The notes beneath the pieces are model-generated. The model made no database searches, had not been told where the DNA came from, and worked only from the letters and a program-made list of their open reading frames with translations. Source: Polyangiaceae bacterium (GTDB taxonomy: Bacteria > Myxococcota_A > Polyangia > Polyangiales > Polyangiaceae). From it: a stretch of 55,634 nucleotides of DNA. Shown in pieces: positions 8,990 to 18,011 of the stretch (its first letter is position 1; each line of letters starts with the position of its first letter). The position numbers were made by a program, and so were the translations under genes. Where the stretch lies: positions 1 to 55,634 of the forward strand of contig JADLEQ010000084.1 of assembly GCA_020846005.1 (NCBI GenBank), written 5' to 3'.

Positions 8990-9880
8990 TCACGCGTCGT
9001 AGAGGCCGAGCGCGCGGTCGAGGAAGAAGAGCAGCTCGAGCCCGCCGAGCTCGGCCACCCAGCGCGAGGTGTGGGGCCCCGCCGAGGTGCGCAGCTCGCA
9101 CCGCGCGCCCCCTCGCGAGGCGACACCCGCCAGGGCCTCGCTCTCGGCGCGGCTCCGATCGCCGATCGCCGTCAGCACCAGCGACGACCGACCCGATCCG
9201 AGGGAGGCGAGCCGCGCGCCCAGCCGCGCCGCGCTCTCGGCGTCGAGGTCCGCTTGCGCCGCGCCCACGGCCGCGAACACGTCGGGACGGGCCGCCAGCG
9301 CCTCGAGCGCGAGCCGACCGCCCATCGAGACGCCGCCGACTCCGGTACCACCCGGCCGGCGCGCAGCGGGGGTCACTCGACGGACGGCCGGCAGGAGCAC
9401 GTCCGCCAACCAGTCGACCCACGCCGGCACGAACCCCGGCTTGGCGAAGTACGGGAGCGGCGTGACAGGGCACACGAACACCGCTCCACGATAGGGCTGC
9501 ACCTCGAGCGCCCGATCGAGCTCGGCGACGCGGGCGTCCTCCAGCCAGTAGCGCCGGCGATCTCCGGCCGTCCGAGCCGTGCGGAGCCGCGCGACGGTGC
9601 GCTCGAGGGCGTAGTCGCGGCGCCACGCCTCGGGCGCCCAGCCCGGGTCGATCGACTGCTTGTACCCCGCGAGGAGCACGACGAGCGGAGAGCGAGGCGC
9701 CGGATCGCGCGACACCGGGAGCAACACCACCGCCCGCTCGTGCGGCCGCGGCCCGACCTCCACCACCGTCCGCCGGAGGACGGGGGCCCTCACCCCCGAG
9801 GGCAGCGCGAGCGCCGGCGCGGGCGCCACCAGCGCGGCACCGCCGGCCCCGAGGGCAGCGAGACAGCTCCGCCGTTCCAC
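8990..9880 (-). CDS. Secreted alpha/beta-hydrolase (putative esterase)
   Basis: The 296-aa product starts at GTG 9880, with AGGAG about nine bases upstream. An N-terminal signal sequence (MERRSC, then an Ala/Gly/Leu-rich stretch) indicates export. The hydrolase core has VVLLAGYK (oxyanion region), GVGGVSMGGRLALEAL with the nucleophile-elbow Ser (GxSxG), GDRSRAE as a candidate acid loop, and AGPHTSRW with the candidate catalytic His. The pattern resembles the esterase D / putative-esterase (PF00756-like) group. Substrate unknown. It stands downstream of the 9975-10532 gene on the same strand, separated by 94 bases. Confidence 0.85.
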   Translation of the reverse strand: MERRSCLAALGAGGAALVAPAPALALPSGVRAPVLRRTVVEVGPRPHERAVVLLPVSRDPAPRSPLVVLLAGYKQSIDPGWAPEAWRRDYALERTVARLRTARTAGDRRRYWLEDARVAELDRALEVQPYRGAVFVCPVTPLPYFAKPGFVPAWVDWLADVLLPAVRRVTPAARRPGGTGVGGVSMGGRLALEALAARPDVFAAVGAAQADLDAESAARLGARLASLGSGRSSLVLTAIGDRSRAESEALAGVASRGGARCELRTSAGPHTSRWVAELGGLELLFFLDRALGLYDA

Positions 9881-9974
9881 GGGGATCTCCTCTGCCCGAT
9901 CCGACGACGGAAGTCAGGAAAACGACGACGCGCCGCGCAAACGTCGCGTGGCGGTCACGCCGCGTGCCCGCGCG

Positions 9975-10532
9975 TCAGTGCCCGGTTCGGGTGATCTTGC
10001 CCCAGACGGCCTCTTGCTCCGGGACGTCGACCCGCACCACGTGCACGTAGACGATGACGCGCTTCACCTTCGAGGTGATGCTCATCTTCATCTTGCCGTT
10101 GGCGTCGAACTTCTGGAAGACAGCCTCGGCCCCGGGCGTGGGCAGCGGGAAGGAGAGCAGCGTGCGGCCCGTCTCCGTGCGCCGCTGCCCGCCGACCATC
10201 CGACACCCGAGGAACGCGTGGTTGGGATCGGCGGCGCCGGTCGCCAGGTCGACGACCTCCCAGCACTCGAACTTGGCGTCGAGCGCGTAGGAGCGGTTCT
10301 TCGTCCAGATCTCGAACGCGCGTTGCCCGTGGCGGGCGAGCGCCGCGGAGTTGCGGATGTCGCGCAGCTCCACCTCGACCGGCGGGCGCGCAGCGGGCTC
10401 CGGCGGCCGCGGCGGCGAGGACGGCGAGGTCTTGCTCCTGGTGAACCCGGTCCCTTCATCCAGCCGCTGCGTGCGCATCCGAGTGGTCACCCGCCCGAGG
10501 ATACGCGAGCGGCCCGCGATGTACAGGGACAC
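9975..10532 (-). CDS. Hypothetical protein, last gene of a three-gene operon
   Basis: A GTG at 10532 gives 185 aa; the frame is open further upstream into the preceding gene. The product begins with a conserved-looking block (SLYIAGRSRILGRVTTRM), then a short Pro/Ser-rich linker (about residues 32-48) and a beta-rich C-terminal domain (AFEIWTKNRSYALDAKFECW, SKVKRVIVYVHVVRVDVPE). There is no signal peptide, so it is probably cytoplasmic. It starts 32 bases after the preceding lipoprotein gene, so the three genes 13429-9975 are likely co-transcribed. Family and function not recognised. Confidence 0.7.
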   Translation of the reverse strand: MSLYIAGRSRILGRVTTRMRTQRLDEGTGFTRSKTSPSSPPRPPEPAARPPVEVELRDIRNSAALARHGQRAFEIWTKNRSYALDAKFECWEVVDLATGAADPNHAFLGCRMVGGQRRTETGRTLLSFPLPTPGAEAVFQKFDANGKMKMSITSKVKRVIVYVHVVRVDVPEQEAVWGKITRTGH

Positions 10533-10564
10533 CCAGCCCCGAGTCCGCGCGTCGCCCGGGGCGC

Positions 10565-11758
10565 TCAGTAGTCGGAGTCGACCGTCGGGATCGGCTCGCC
10601 GAGACCCTCGACCGCCTCGACCTCCGGGGTGGTGAGATCGATCGCGCTCAGCGTGCCCTCGGCCGTACCCGACGGCACGCCGTTGATGAGGACGGCGTCG
10701 ACCGCCGCGCTCCCGACGGCGACCCAGCGCTCGACCCCCGAGACCACCCCGCGGCGGAACGATCCGGTGATCACGGTGCGCGTCGCCTGGATGCGGATCC
10801 CGCCGGACCCGATGCGGATGTCGATGTCGAAGGGCGCCGTGCCGAACGCGATGGTGCCGTCCGCCTCGTCGCGGGCGAAGCCGTTGACGCGGAAGATGTA
10901 GCCACCCGGCAGCTCGGGGACGGGGACGTGGTCCGAGAACTGCTCGAGCGCCGTCATCTTGTCGCTCACCAGCACGCAGCGATCGAGGGCGGGGTTGAGG
11001 AGCTGGCAGGCGGGCGTCGCCGCGGGGCAGACGGGGCACCCGGGGCGCTGCGAGGTGGAGCGGTCGGCGTCGGTGTAGATGCCCTGCCAGTCGCCCGTGG
11101 CCGGATCCACGACGAGGTGGGCGTAGAGCTGGAGCTGCTGCGCGAGCAGATCGAGATCCATCAGGAAGAAGTAGTACCCGGAGGGGAGAGTCGTCGGGCC
11201 GCCCCCGGCGAGCGGGAACGTGAACGGGATGTACGTCCGCGGCACGGTCGCGTTGCCGGCGTCGTCTCTCAGCCCGGGCTCGACGAGCACCAAGTACGCG
11301 GCGCCCACGGCGAGGTCGCGGTCCTTCACCTCGTCGAAGTCCGGATCGTAGCGCTGCGGCGAGATGGTGAAGCTCCGCCGGTCCGGGGCGAGCGCGAAGG
11401 CGGCGCCGTAGGTACGCGCGGGATCGCTCGGCGCGGCGCCGTCGTAGGCGAGGAGGGTCCGCTCCTTCATCCGCTCGAGGTCGGGGGGGTCCTGCTCGTC
11501 CGGCAGGTCGAGCTCGCCGTCGAGGTCGCCGCGGCGGAGCTCGAGCAGCTTCACCCGGAGGCTCGAGCCGACGATCGGCTCCGAGAACGCGACGACCAGC
11601 GGGTCGGCGGGGTCGGTCGTCATGCGAGTCTGCTGCTCACCGACCAGCGACGCCTTGGGCGCGTCGTCGAACTCCTCGCAACCGTCGAGGACGGCGACGG
11701 GGAGCAAGCAAGCGGCGGCGAGCACGATGCGGCGAGCTACGGTGCGGAGTCGCTTCAC
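10565..11758 (-). CDS. Hypothetical lipoprotein, operon partner of outer-membrane protein
   Basis: A GTG start at 11758 has a good GGAGG four bases upstream and gives 397 aa. The signal peptide ends in lipobox VLDGC, predicting a lipid anchor. The first 150 residues (PLVVAFSEPIVGSS, FALAPDRRSFTISP, YLVLVEPGLRDDAGN) resemble a Big_5 / Ig-like domain, with the recurring theme of a negative extremum of an added 'potential'. A beta-rich domain with repeated IxIQATRTVITGSF strands follows. A CPVCPAATPAC cluster may form disulfides. The gene begins 21 bases after the barrel gene upstream, so the two proteins may act together at the outer membrane. Confidence 0.85.
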   Translation of the reverse strand: MKRLRTVARRIVLAAACLLPVAVLDGCEEFDDAPKASLVGEQQTRMTTDPADPLVVAFSEPIVGSSLRVKLLELRRGDLDGELDLPDEQDPPDLERMKERTLLAYDGAAPSDPARTYGAAFALAPDRRSFTISPQRYDPDFDEVKDRDLAVGAAYLVLVEPGLRDDAGNATVPRTYIPFTFPLAGGGPTTLPSGYYFFLMDLDLLAQQLQLYAHLVVDPATGDWQGIYTDADRSTSQRPGCPVCPAATPACQLLNPALDRCVLVSDKMTALEQFSDHVPVPELPGGYIFRVNGFARDEADGTIAFGTAPFDIDIRIGSGGIRIQATRTVITGSFRRGVVSGVERWVAVGSAAVDAVLINGVPSGTAEGTLSAIDLTTPEVEAVEGLGEPIPTVDSDY

Positions 11759-11779
11759 GGAACCTCCAAGGACTCGGAG

Positions 11780-13429
11780 TCAGAAGACCCAGGTGGTGCG
11801 GCCCTGGAAGAGCACGCTGCGCGCCGCGCGGCCGTTCTCGTCCTGGAACGCGTCGCCCGGAAACAGGATGGCGCTCTCGAAGTCGAAGATGAAGTGCTCG
11901 AGGTAGGTGTACGAGATCCGCCCGTCGAGCTCGACGCCGTAGAAGTTCCCCGGCCGGCCTTCGTTGAAGTTGACGAGGTCGTCCTCGTACTCGATGCCGT
12001 CGCGGTTCTGCAGCGACTCGTTCGGGTCCACGAGCCCGATGGGCGCCCAGGCGGCGAGCACGCCGGCGCGGAACAGGAGGTTCTCCGCCGGGCGCACGTC
12101 GAACTGCGGGAACAGGGCCAGCGCGTTGGTGAAGACGCCCCGCGTGTTCACCGTCTCGTTCGGGAACGTGACCGCGCCCAGGCGACGGAGCAGCGTGACG
12201 CCGGCCGCGCTCGATCGCCAGCTCGCGTACTGCAGGACGCGCTCGAACATGAGCAAGCCGACGTTGGCGTCCTCCGCGAACTTGAACATCGTGAGGTCGC
12301 TGCCCGGGTTCGGGTTGCGATCGCTGCTCGCGAAGTCGAACTCGAGGTACGCCGTCCAGGACGGCTCGTCCCAGCGGGCGACCGCCCGCGCCCCCCACTG
12401 ATCGATCGTCTGCCGAACGATGGGGTCGTTGTTCACGAGCGCCAGCGCCTCGCTCACCTCGCGGGTGCCGCCGTACACCCACGCGCCCTCCGCGCCGAGC
12501 CGCAGGCGGTCGAACCGGGCCATGGCCCGCAGCCCGAAGATGTTGACGTTCGTGTCGTACACGCCCTCCCAGCGGTGCGCGTAGTTCCCCTGGAGCTCGA
12601 GGTGGCTCCGCCGCTCGGGCATCGGGAGCAGGTAGCGGACCGCCGATCCGGAGCCCTGCAGGTTGTCCCCGAACAGGTGGACGCTGTCGTTCACCGCCCA
12701 GTCGTAGAACCCGATGAGGAAGAGCCCGCGATCGCGCGAGCGATCCCGCTCCGCGTCGGGCTTCAGCCCCTCGAGCGGCTTGGTCGCGAAGAGGATCCGG
12801 TCGGTGGTGTCGCCGTCGCCGGAGTAGCCGAAGCGGTTCGCGCGCCCATCGCCGGAGGCGACGAGCAGCGCGGTGCCGTCCGTCGTCGGCTGGCGGCCGA
12901 TGCGGAAGACGCCCACACCCGTCGTCACCTCGCCGTACAGGCGGCGCACCTCGACGAACGGCGCGGGCTCGTAGACGTAGCCGTACGCGTTCGGGTCGAG
13001 GTCGTCTCCCTCCCCGAGGTAGCCTACGCTCAGCCGCGAGGCGTTCGGCCAGGTGGCGGCGACGCGGGTGCCGCCGTTCTTCGATGGGTTGCCGCCGTAG
13101 ACCCCGTTGTCGCCCCAGACGGCGCCATCGATGAAGTCGAGGCTCGTGACGACGCGCAGCTTCTCGAGGTGATCGACGGCGAAGTCGACCCGCATCCGGT
13201 GCTCCGCCACGCTGAGCTTGCGCAGCCGCTCGGCGTTCAGCGTGATGGGGTTCACGTAGAGCCAGTTGGCGCGGTACTCGGCGCCCGCGGACACGCCCGT
13301 CTCCCCGAACTCGTGGCGCACCGGCTCGCCGAGGCCGTCCGGATCGGACCAGGGCTCCGGCTCAGCGGCCGCTCCACGGGCGATCAGCAGGCTGGCGAGC
13401 GCGCAGCGGCCGAACCTCGCGCGATTCAT
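11780..13429 (-). CDS. Large outer-membrane beta-barrel (porin-like) protein
   Basis: The 549-aa precursor starts at ATG 13429 (MNRARFGRCALASLLIA) and has a signal peptide cleaved near GAAAEPEP. The mature protein is full of short amphipathic strands (LRVVTSLDFIDGAVWGDNG, VRRLYGEVTTGVGVFRIGRQ, AYLEFDFASSDRN) and ends in RTTWVF with a C-terminal aromatic residue, the usual signal for barrel assembly. It resembles the large porin-like proteins of about 500-600 residues found in myxobacteria, possibly TIGR04551, which I cannot confirm. It is the first gene of a three-gene operon. The reading frame is open upstream into the epimerase gene, but only as an antisense shadow. Confidence 0.85.
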   Translation of the reverse strand: MNRARFGRCALASLLIARGAAAEPEPWSDPDGLGEPVRHEFGETGVSAGAEYRANWLYVNPITLNAERLRKLSVAEHRMRVDFAVDHLEKLRVVTSLDFIDGAVWGDNGVYGGNPSKNGGTRVAATWPNASRLSVGYLGEGDDLDPNAYGYVYEPAPFVEVRRLYGEVTTGVGVFRIGRQPTTDGTALLVASGDGRANRFGYSGDGDTTDRILFATKPLEGLKPDAERDRSRDRGLFLIGFYDWAVNDSVHLFGDNLQGSGSAVRYLLPMPERRSHLELQGNYAHRWEGVYDTNVNIFGLRAMARFDRLRLGAEGAWVYGGTREVSEALALVNNDPIVRQTIDQWGARAVARWDEPSWTAYLEFDFASSDRNPNPGSDLTMFKFAEDANVGLLMFERVLQYASWRSSAAGVTLLRRLGAVTFPNETVNTRGVFTNALALFPQFDVRPAENLLFRAGVLAAWAPIGLVDPNESLQNRDGIEYEDDLVNFNEGRPGNFYGVELDGRISYTYLEHFIFDFESAILFPGDAFQDENGRAARSVLFQGRTTWVF

Positions 13430-13435
13430 GCGGGA

Positions 13436-13441
13436 ACCGTA
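13436..13441 (-). promoter_or_regulatory. -10-like box TACGGT before the outer-membrane operon
   Basis: TACGGT on the minus strand ends six bases before the ATG at 13429, with no Shine-Dalgarno sequence. It fits the short-leader pattern repeated elsewhere in this window. Confidence 0.4.
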
Positions 13442-13561
13442 CAGGAGTCGAGTCACGGACGAAAGCCGAATCGAGGCACCCAGTGCCGATAGAGATGACG
13501 CGTCGCGTTGCGACCCTCGTGCTACGAGCCCCGGCAAGCCCTCAGCGGCGGCGGCAAGAAG

Positions 13562-14557
13562 ATGCGCGTACTCGTGACCGGCGGAGCGGGCTTCATCGGC
13601 TCCCACGTGGCCGATCGGCTCCTCGCGCGGGGCGACGAGGTGTTCACCGTCGACAGCTTCGACGACTACTACGACCCGGAGCAGAAGCGCCGCAACGTGC
13701 GGGCCGCGTCGGCGAACGCCCGCTACCGCCTGATCGAGGCCGACATCTCCGACGCCGCCGCCGTCGAACGCGCGTTCGACACCGCGCGGCCGGAGGCGGT
13801 GGTCCACCTCGCCGCCCGCGCCGGCGTCCGGGCGAGCGTGGAGCAGCCGCTCGCCTACGTGATGACGAACGAGGTGGGCGGCCTGCACGTCCTCGAGGCG
13901 TGCCGGCGGCGGGGCGGCGTCCCCATCGCGTTCGCGTCCACCTCGAGCGTGTACGGCGCCTCGAGCGAACCGCCGTTCCGGGAGGACGTCGCCGCGGATC
14001 GCCCCCTCTCCCCGTACGCCGCGAGCAAGCGGGCGAGCGAGCTGATGGTGCACGCCTACCATCACGTGCACGGCCAGCCGGCCGCGATCCTCCGGTTCTT
14101 CACGGTGTACGGGCCGCGCGGGCGCCCGGACATGGCGTTCGCGGGGTTCACGCGGGCCCTGCTCGAGCGCCGCGAGCTCCGGCTGCACGGCGAGGCGACC
14201 GCGCGGGCCTTCACCTTCGTCGACGACATCGTCGACGGCGTCCTCGGCGCGATCGGCTGGGCGGCGCGGACGCGCGCGCTCGGCCCCTTCAACCTGGGCC
14301 GCAGCGAGCCGGTGCGGGTGCGGCGGCTCATCGAGCTGCTGGCGGCCGCGCTCGGCGTCGAGGCGCACGTCCGCGTCGTCGAGCTGGGCATCAGCGAGTC
14401 GCCGGTGACCGCGGCCTGCGTCGATCGCGCGCGCGCGGAGCTCGGCTACGATCCGAAGGTCCCCCTCGAGCTCGGCGTGGAGCGATGGTGCGATTGGTGC
14501 GAGCGGAGCGAGGAGGCCCCCGCGTGGCTGCGCCCAGCCAGCCGAGCCCGCGCCTGA
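13562..14557 (+). CDS. NAD-dependent sugar-nucleotide epimerase/dehydratase
   Basis: A 331-aa extended short-chain dehydrogenase. ATG 13562 opens directly on the Rossmann strand RVLVTGGAGFIGSHVAD, so the upstream in-frame start at 13508 is less likely. Other family marks are VVHLAARAGVRASVEQP, ASTSSVYG, the catalytic SPYAASK (YxxxK), and LRFFTVYGPRGRPDMA. Closest in pattern to UDP-glucuronate 4-epimerase or UDP-glucose 4-epimerase proteins supplying nucleotide sugars for surface polysaccharide. The exact substrate cannot be read from sequence. The following membrane-protein gene overlaps it by 34 bases, suggesting one operon. Confidence 0.93.
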   Translation: MRVLVTGGAGFIGSHVADRLLARGDEVFTVDSFDDYYDPEQKRRNVRAASANARYRLIEADISDAAAVERAFDTARPEAVVHLAARAGVRASVEQPLAYVMTNEVGGLHVLEACRRRGGVPIAFASTSSVYGASSEPPFREDVAADRPLSPYAASKRASELMVHAYHHVHGQPAAILRFFTVYGPRGRPDMAFAGFTRALLERRELRLHGEATARAFTFVDDIVDGVLGAIGWAARTRALGPFNLGRSEPVRVRRLIELLAAALGVEAHVRVVELGISESPVTAACVDRARAELGYDPKVPLELGVERWCDWCERSEEAPAWLRPASRARA

Positions 14558-15564
14558 CCGCGGGGGTACCCCCCGAGGCCGAGCCGCCGGCCGCCCCGCC
14601 CCGCGCCTCGGACGCGCCGGCGTGGCGCACCGCGCTCAGCGTCGGCCTGGCGCTGGCGCTCGTCGGGTTCGTCCTCTCCCGGCTCGATCTCGAGGCGTTC
14701 CAGCGCGCGCTCGCCGGCACGAACCACCTGGCGTTCGCCGGGTTCGTGGTGGGGTTCAACTTCGCCCTGCTCGCGGCCGACGCCGTCGCGACCACCTGGC
14801 TCTACCGGAGGACGCTGGCGCCGGTTCGCGTCGGCGAGATCCTCGTGATCCGGGCGGCGTCGTACCTTCCGGCGCTGCTGAACCACCACGTCGGGCAGGG
14901 GTGGCTCACGTTCTTCGTCTCGCGGGTCTATCGGGCGTCCCTCGCCCGCGTCGCGGGGGTGACCCTGATCGTCTACGCGACGACGTTCGCCGCGGTGGTG
15001 CTGGTCGGGGTGGTCGCGGTGCCGCTCGCCGGGGGCGCCGTACCCTGGCTCGCGCCGGTCGTGGGCGCGCTGGTCGTCGCCGGGGTAGGGTATCTCGGCG
15101 TGCTCGCGTGGCGACCGCGCTGGCTGGCGCAGCGCCCCGCCTTGGCGCCGCTCTTCGAGCTCGGCGTCGGCGGTCAGCTCCTCGCGACCGCGACGCGCGT
15201 GCCGCACGTCCTGGTGCAGTTCGCGGGCGTCTGGGTGCCGCTCCGCTTGTTCGGAGTCGAGGTGCCGCTCGGCGACGCGCTCGCGTACGTGCCGGTCGTC
15301 CTGCTGGCGGTCACGCTGCCGCTCACGCCCGTCGGCGTAGGGACGCGGGACGTCCTCTGCATCGAGCTCTTCGCCCACCACGCGGCCGGGCCCCCCGAGG
15401 CTCAGCGCGCGGCGGTCGCCGCCGCCACGTTGAGCTGGGTGACGGGGCTCACTCTCCTGCAGTCCGTCGTGAGCCCGCTGATGCTGCGCCTGGCGAACCG
15501 CCTGCTCGCGCGCGCGACGACGGCCGCTTCCCCCCCGGGCGAGCGCGCCGAGCCGCCGCCGTAG
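14524..15564 (+). CDS. Flippase-like integral membrane protein (LPG-synthase TM / UPF0104 type)
   Basis: GTG 14524 is preceded by GAGGAGG at a good distance, giving 346 aa; it overlaps the epimerase gene by 34 bases. After a Pro/Ala-rich cytoplasmic N-terminus there are about eight hydrophobic segments. Family-like blocks are YLPALLNHHVGQGWLTFFVSRVY, FAGVWVPLRLFGVEVPLGDAL and LTPVGVGTRDV, the last matching the conserved P-x-GxG region of lysylphosphatidylglycerol-synthase transmembrane and AglD-like proteins. Relatives translocate or handle lipid-linked substrates. Paired with an epimerase, a role in envelope glycan export is plausible. Its 3' end overlaps the convergent MerR gene by 116 bases. 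Confidence 0.88.
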   Translation: MAAPSQPSPRLTAGVPPEAEPPAAPPRASDAPAWRTALSVGLALALVGFVLSRLDLEAFQRALAGTNHLAFAGFVVGFNFALLAADAVATTWLYRRTLAPVRVGEILVIRAASYLPALLNHHVGQGWLTFFVSRVYRASLARVAGVTLIVYATTFAAVVLVGVVAVPLAGGAVPWLAPVVGALVVAGVGYLGVLAWRPRWLAQRPALAPLFELGVGGQLLATATRVPHVLVQFAGVWVPLRLFGVEVPLGDALAYVPVVLLAVTLPLTPVGVGTRDVLCIELFAHHAAGPPEAQRAAVAAATLSWVTGLTLLQSVVSPLMLRLANRLLARATTAASPPGERAEPPP

Positions 15565-16297
15565 CGGCGGGCTGCGACTCGCTCACCATCTGCTTCAACG
15601 TGGGGAGGAGCAGCTTGCGCCGGATGAGCACGACCAGCCGCTCGGAGAGCGTCGTCGCCGCCTCCGCGATCGAGGACAGCTCCTTGCCCGCGTGCGGCAG
15701 CACCCCGGACCGGAACATCGCGAGCTCCGTGCGCACGAGCTCACGCAGGGCCCGCGCGTAGTCGGCCAGGATCGCCGGCTCCAGCATCTCCGGGGTGATC
15801 CCCGCGCGCCGGGACGCCGCGAGCGTGCGGAGCAGCTCGAGGTCGTCGCCGCCGTACGTCGCGGCGTCTCCCTCGCCCTGCGGCGTGACCAGCCCGAGCC
15901 CGCCGAGCCAGTCGAGCACCTGCCCGGAGACGCCGGCCGCCAAGAGCTCACCCCGCGACCGCCGGCCGCTCGCCTCCACGCGCGCCAGCGTCCGCTCGAT
16001 CGCCTCGGCGGCCGTCGCGTCGGCCGCGCCCTCGGCGCGGCCCTCGATCATCTCCTTGATCACCCGGAGGGGGAGGAAGTGATCTCGCTGCAGCCGCTTG
16101 ATGACCTGGATCCGCTCGACGAGCGCGGTGTCGTAGAACGCCATGTTGCGCCCGGTGCGCTTGGCCGGCGGCGGGAGCAGCCCCTCGCGGATGTAGTGCT
16201 TGATGGTCGCCGCGGGCACGCTGCTGCGGCGCGCGAGGGTCGCCATCTTCACCAGCTCGGGCATCGGAGGCGCGAACGCATTGGCGGGGATTTGCAT
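15449..16297 (-). CDS. MerR-family transcriptional regulator
   Basis: A 282-aa regulator. ATG 16297 is chosen, with the later Met of MPELVKMATLARRS as an alternative. The winged helix-turn-helix is clear: VKMATLARRSSVPAATIKHY, EGLLPPPAKRTGRNMAFYD and the FLPLRVIKEMIEG wing region. It is followed by a helical effector or dimerisation part, without an obvious metal-binding Cys cluster, so the inducer is unknown. The last 40 residues are Arg/Ala/Gly-rich and are encoded antisense to the flippase-like gene. Its start faces the cysS gene across 141 bases, so it could control itself or cysS; no operator palindrome was confirmed. Confidence 0.87.
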   Translation of the reverse strand: MQIPANAFAPPMPELVKMATLARRSSVPAATIKHYIREGLLPPPAKRTGRNMAFYDTALVERIQVIKRLQRDHFLPLRVIKEMIEGRAEGAADATAAEAIERTLARVEASGRRSRGELLAAGVSGQVLDWLGGLGLVTPQGEGDAATYGGDDLELLRTLAASRRAGITPEMLEPAILADYARALRELVRTELAMFRSGVLPHAGKELSSIAEAATTLSERLVVLIRRKLLLPTLKQMVSESQPAATAAARRARPGGKRPSSRARAGGSPGAASAGSRRTAGE

Positions 16298-16422
16298 CGT
16301 ACGTTCTACTTCTTACTTTCGACCAACCGCGCCGTCAACCGCGCCGTCGACAGCGCCCTCGACCTCGCCGGACCGGGCCACCGGGGCGCCGCTCCGAGAC
16401 GCGGGATCGCCGGGCGCGGTGC

Positions 16423-16428
16423 TAGCGT
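16423..16428 (+). promoter_or_regulatory. -10-like box TAGCGT before cysS
   Basis: TAGCGT ends ten bases before the cysS ATG and no Shine-Dalgarno sequence intervenes. The same GGTGCTAGCGT string precedes the gene at 19530. Consistent with a very short or absent leader. Confidence 0.45.
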
Positions 16429-16438
16429 GCGGCGCGCC

Positions 16439-17980
16439 ATGGCCCGCCTGCGACTCTACGACACGCTGACGCGGGAGACCCGGGAATTCGAGCCGCGGGC
16501 GCCGGGGATCGCGCGCGTCTACCTCTGCGGTCCGACCACCTACGACGCGCCGCATGTCGGACACGCCCGCTCGGCGCTGGCCCCCGACGTGCTCGTCCGG
16601 CGCCTCCGCCGCCACGGCTACCAGGTGACGTACGTCCGCAACGTCACCGACGTAGACGACAAGATCCTCGCGCGCGCGAGAGAGCGCGGCGAGGCGCCGC
16701 TCGAGCTCTCCGCGCGCATGGCCGGGGTGTACCAGGAGCAGATGCGGGCGCTCGGCTGCCTCGACCCGGAGGTCGAGCCGCGCGTGAGCCAGCACCTCCC
16801 CGAGATCGTCGCCCTCGTCTCCGCGCTCATCGCGCAAGGGCACGCGTACGAGCTCGAGATGCCGGGCGGTACCCACGACGTCTACTTCGCGGTGCGGAGC
16901 TTCGCCGGCTACGGTCGCCTCTCGCGCCGCAAGCTCGACGATCTCGTGGCGGGCGCGCGCGTCGAGCGGGACGACTCCAAGCGGGACCCGCTGGACTTCG
17001 CGCTGTGGAAGGGCGCCGGCCGCGACGAGTGGGGTTGGGAGAGCCCCTGGGGGTGGGGCCGCCCGGGCTGGCACATCGAGTGCTCGGCGATGAGCGAGAA
17101 GCACCTCGGCTTCGGCTTCGACATCCACGCGGGCGGCATGGATCTCGTCTTCCCCCACCACGAGAACGAGATCGCCCAGAGCGAAGCGGCGCACCCCGGC
17201 TGCGGAGCGATGGCGAGCTACTGGCTGCACAACGGCTTCGTCAACGTCGACAAAGAGAAGATGGCGAAGTCGCTCGGCAACTTCGTCACCGTGAGCGACG
17301 TGCTGGAGCGCAACGATCCGGAGGCGCTCCGCGCGTTCCTCCTCGGCGTGCAGTACCGCGGCCCCGTGCAGTTCGACACCGAGAAGCTGGCGGACGGCCG
17401 CGTGGTGTTCCCGGGTGTCGACGAGGCCGAGCGGCGCGTGGACTACCTGTACGCCGCCGAGCGGCGCCTCCGCGACGCGTTCGGCGGCGCGATGACGGTG
17501 CCCGCGAAGCTCCCCCCCGAGCTGCTCGCGACGCGAGACGCCGTGAGCGCCGCCGCGAAGGCGGGGGACGAAGCGCTCGACGACGACCTGAACACGCCGG
17601 TCGCGCTCGCGTCGCTCGGGGAGATCGCCCGCCTCGGCAACGAGCTGGCCGATCTCGCCTGGAAGCGCCGGAAGGACGCGGGCTTCGTCGGCGCGGCGTC
17701 CGTCGTCGCGCGGAGCGCCCACGTCGCGCTCCGTCGGCTCGCCGACGATCTCGGCCTGCTCCGCGCGCCCGCCGAGGAGTACGCCGCACGGACTCGCCAG
17801 CGGCGCCTGAGCCGGCGCGGGCTTCGGGAGGCGGACGTGGCGGCCCGCGTCCTCGCGCGCGACGAGGCGCGCCGCCAGAGAGACTTCACCGCTTCGGACC
17901 GGCTGCGCGACGAGCTCTCCGCAGCCGGTGTCACGCTGCGCGACGGGCCGCTCGGCACCGAGTGGTCCCTCGAGCCGTGA
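16439..17980 (+). CDS. cysS: Cysteinyl-tRNA synthetase
   Basis: The 513-aa product charges tRNA-Cys in the cytoplasm. ATG 16439 opens on [13 protein letters not shown], as in the family. Class I signatures are present: HVGHARS (HIGH), KMAKSLGN (KMSKS), and the zinc ligands in [15 protein letters not shown] and [10 protein letters not shown]. The DALR-type C-terminal helical domain follows, ending EWSLEP. Length is somewhat longer than the roughly 460 residues usual in E. coli, mainly from an insertion between the catalytic and C-terminal parts (about residues 315-380). It stands alone, divergent from the MerR gene. Confidence 0.98.
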   Translation: MARLRLYDTLTRETREFEPRAPGIARVYLCGPTTYDAPHVGHARSALAPDVLVRRLRRHGYQVTYVRNVTDVDDKILARARERGEAPLELSARMAGVYQEQMRALGCLDPEVEPRVSQHLPEIVALVSALIAQGHAYELEMPGGTHDVYFAVRSFAGYGRLSRRKLDDLVAGARVERDDSKRDPLDFALWKGAGRDEWGWESPWGWGRPGWHIECSAMSEKHLGFGFDIHAGGMDLVFPHHENEIAQSEAAHPGCGAMASYWLHNGFVNVDKEKMAKSLGNFVTVSDVLERNDPEALRAFLLGVQYRGPVQFDTEKLADGRVVFPGVDEAERRVDYLYAAERRLRDAFGGAMTVPAKLPPELLATRDAVSAAAKAGDEALDDDLNTPVALASLGEIARLGNELADLAWKRRKDAGFVGAASVVARSAHVALRRLADDLGLLRAPAEEYAARTRQRRLSRRGLREADVAARVLARDEARRQRDFTASDRLRDELSAAGVTLRDGPLGTEWSLEP

Positions 17981-18011
17981 GCGCCGCTCGCGCGCGCGCC
18001 GGCGCCGCGCC

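Noticed and set aside
13430-14368. N-terminal extension of the outer-membrane barrel frame to 14368
   Set aside because: The extension is antisense to the epimerase gene, has no signal peptide and precedes a good signal peptide at 13429.
16326-16356. Short direct repeats near the MerR/cysS gap as a MerR operator
   Set aside because: The repeated ACCGCGCCGTC units are direct and imperfectly placed; MerR operators are usually palindromes within a promoter spacer, which I could not find.
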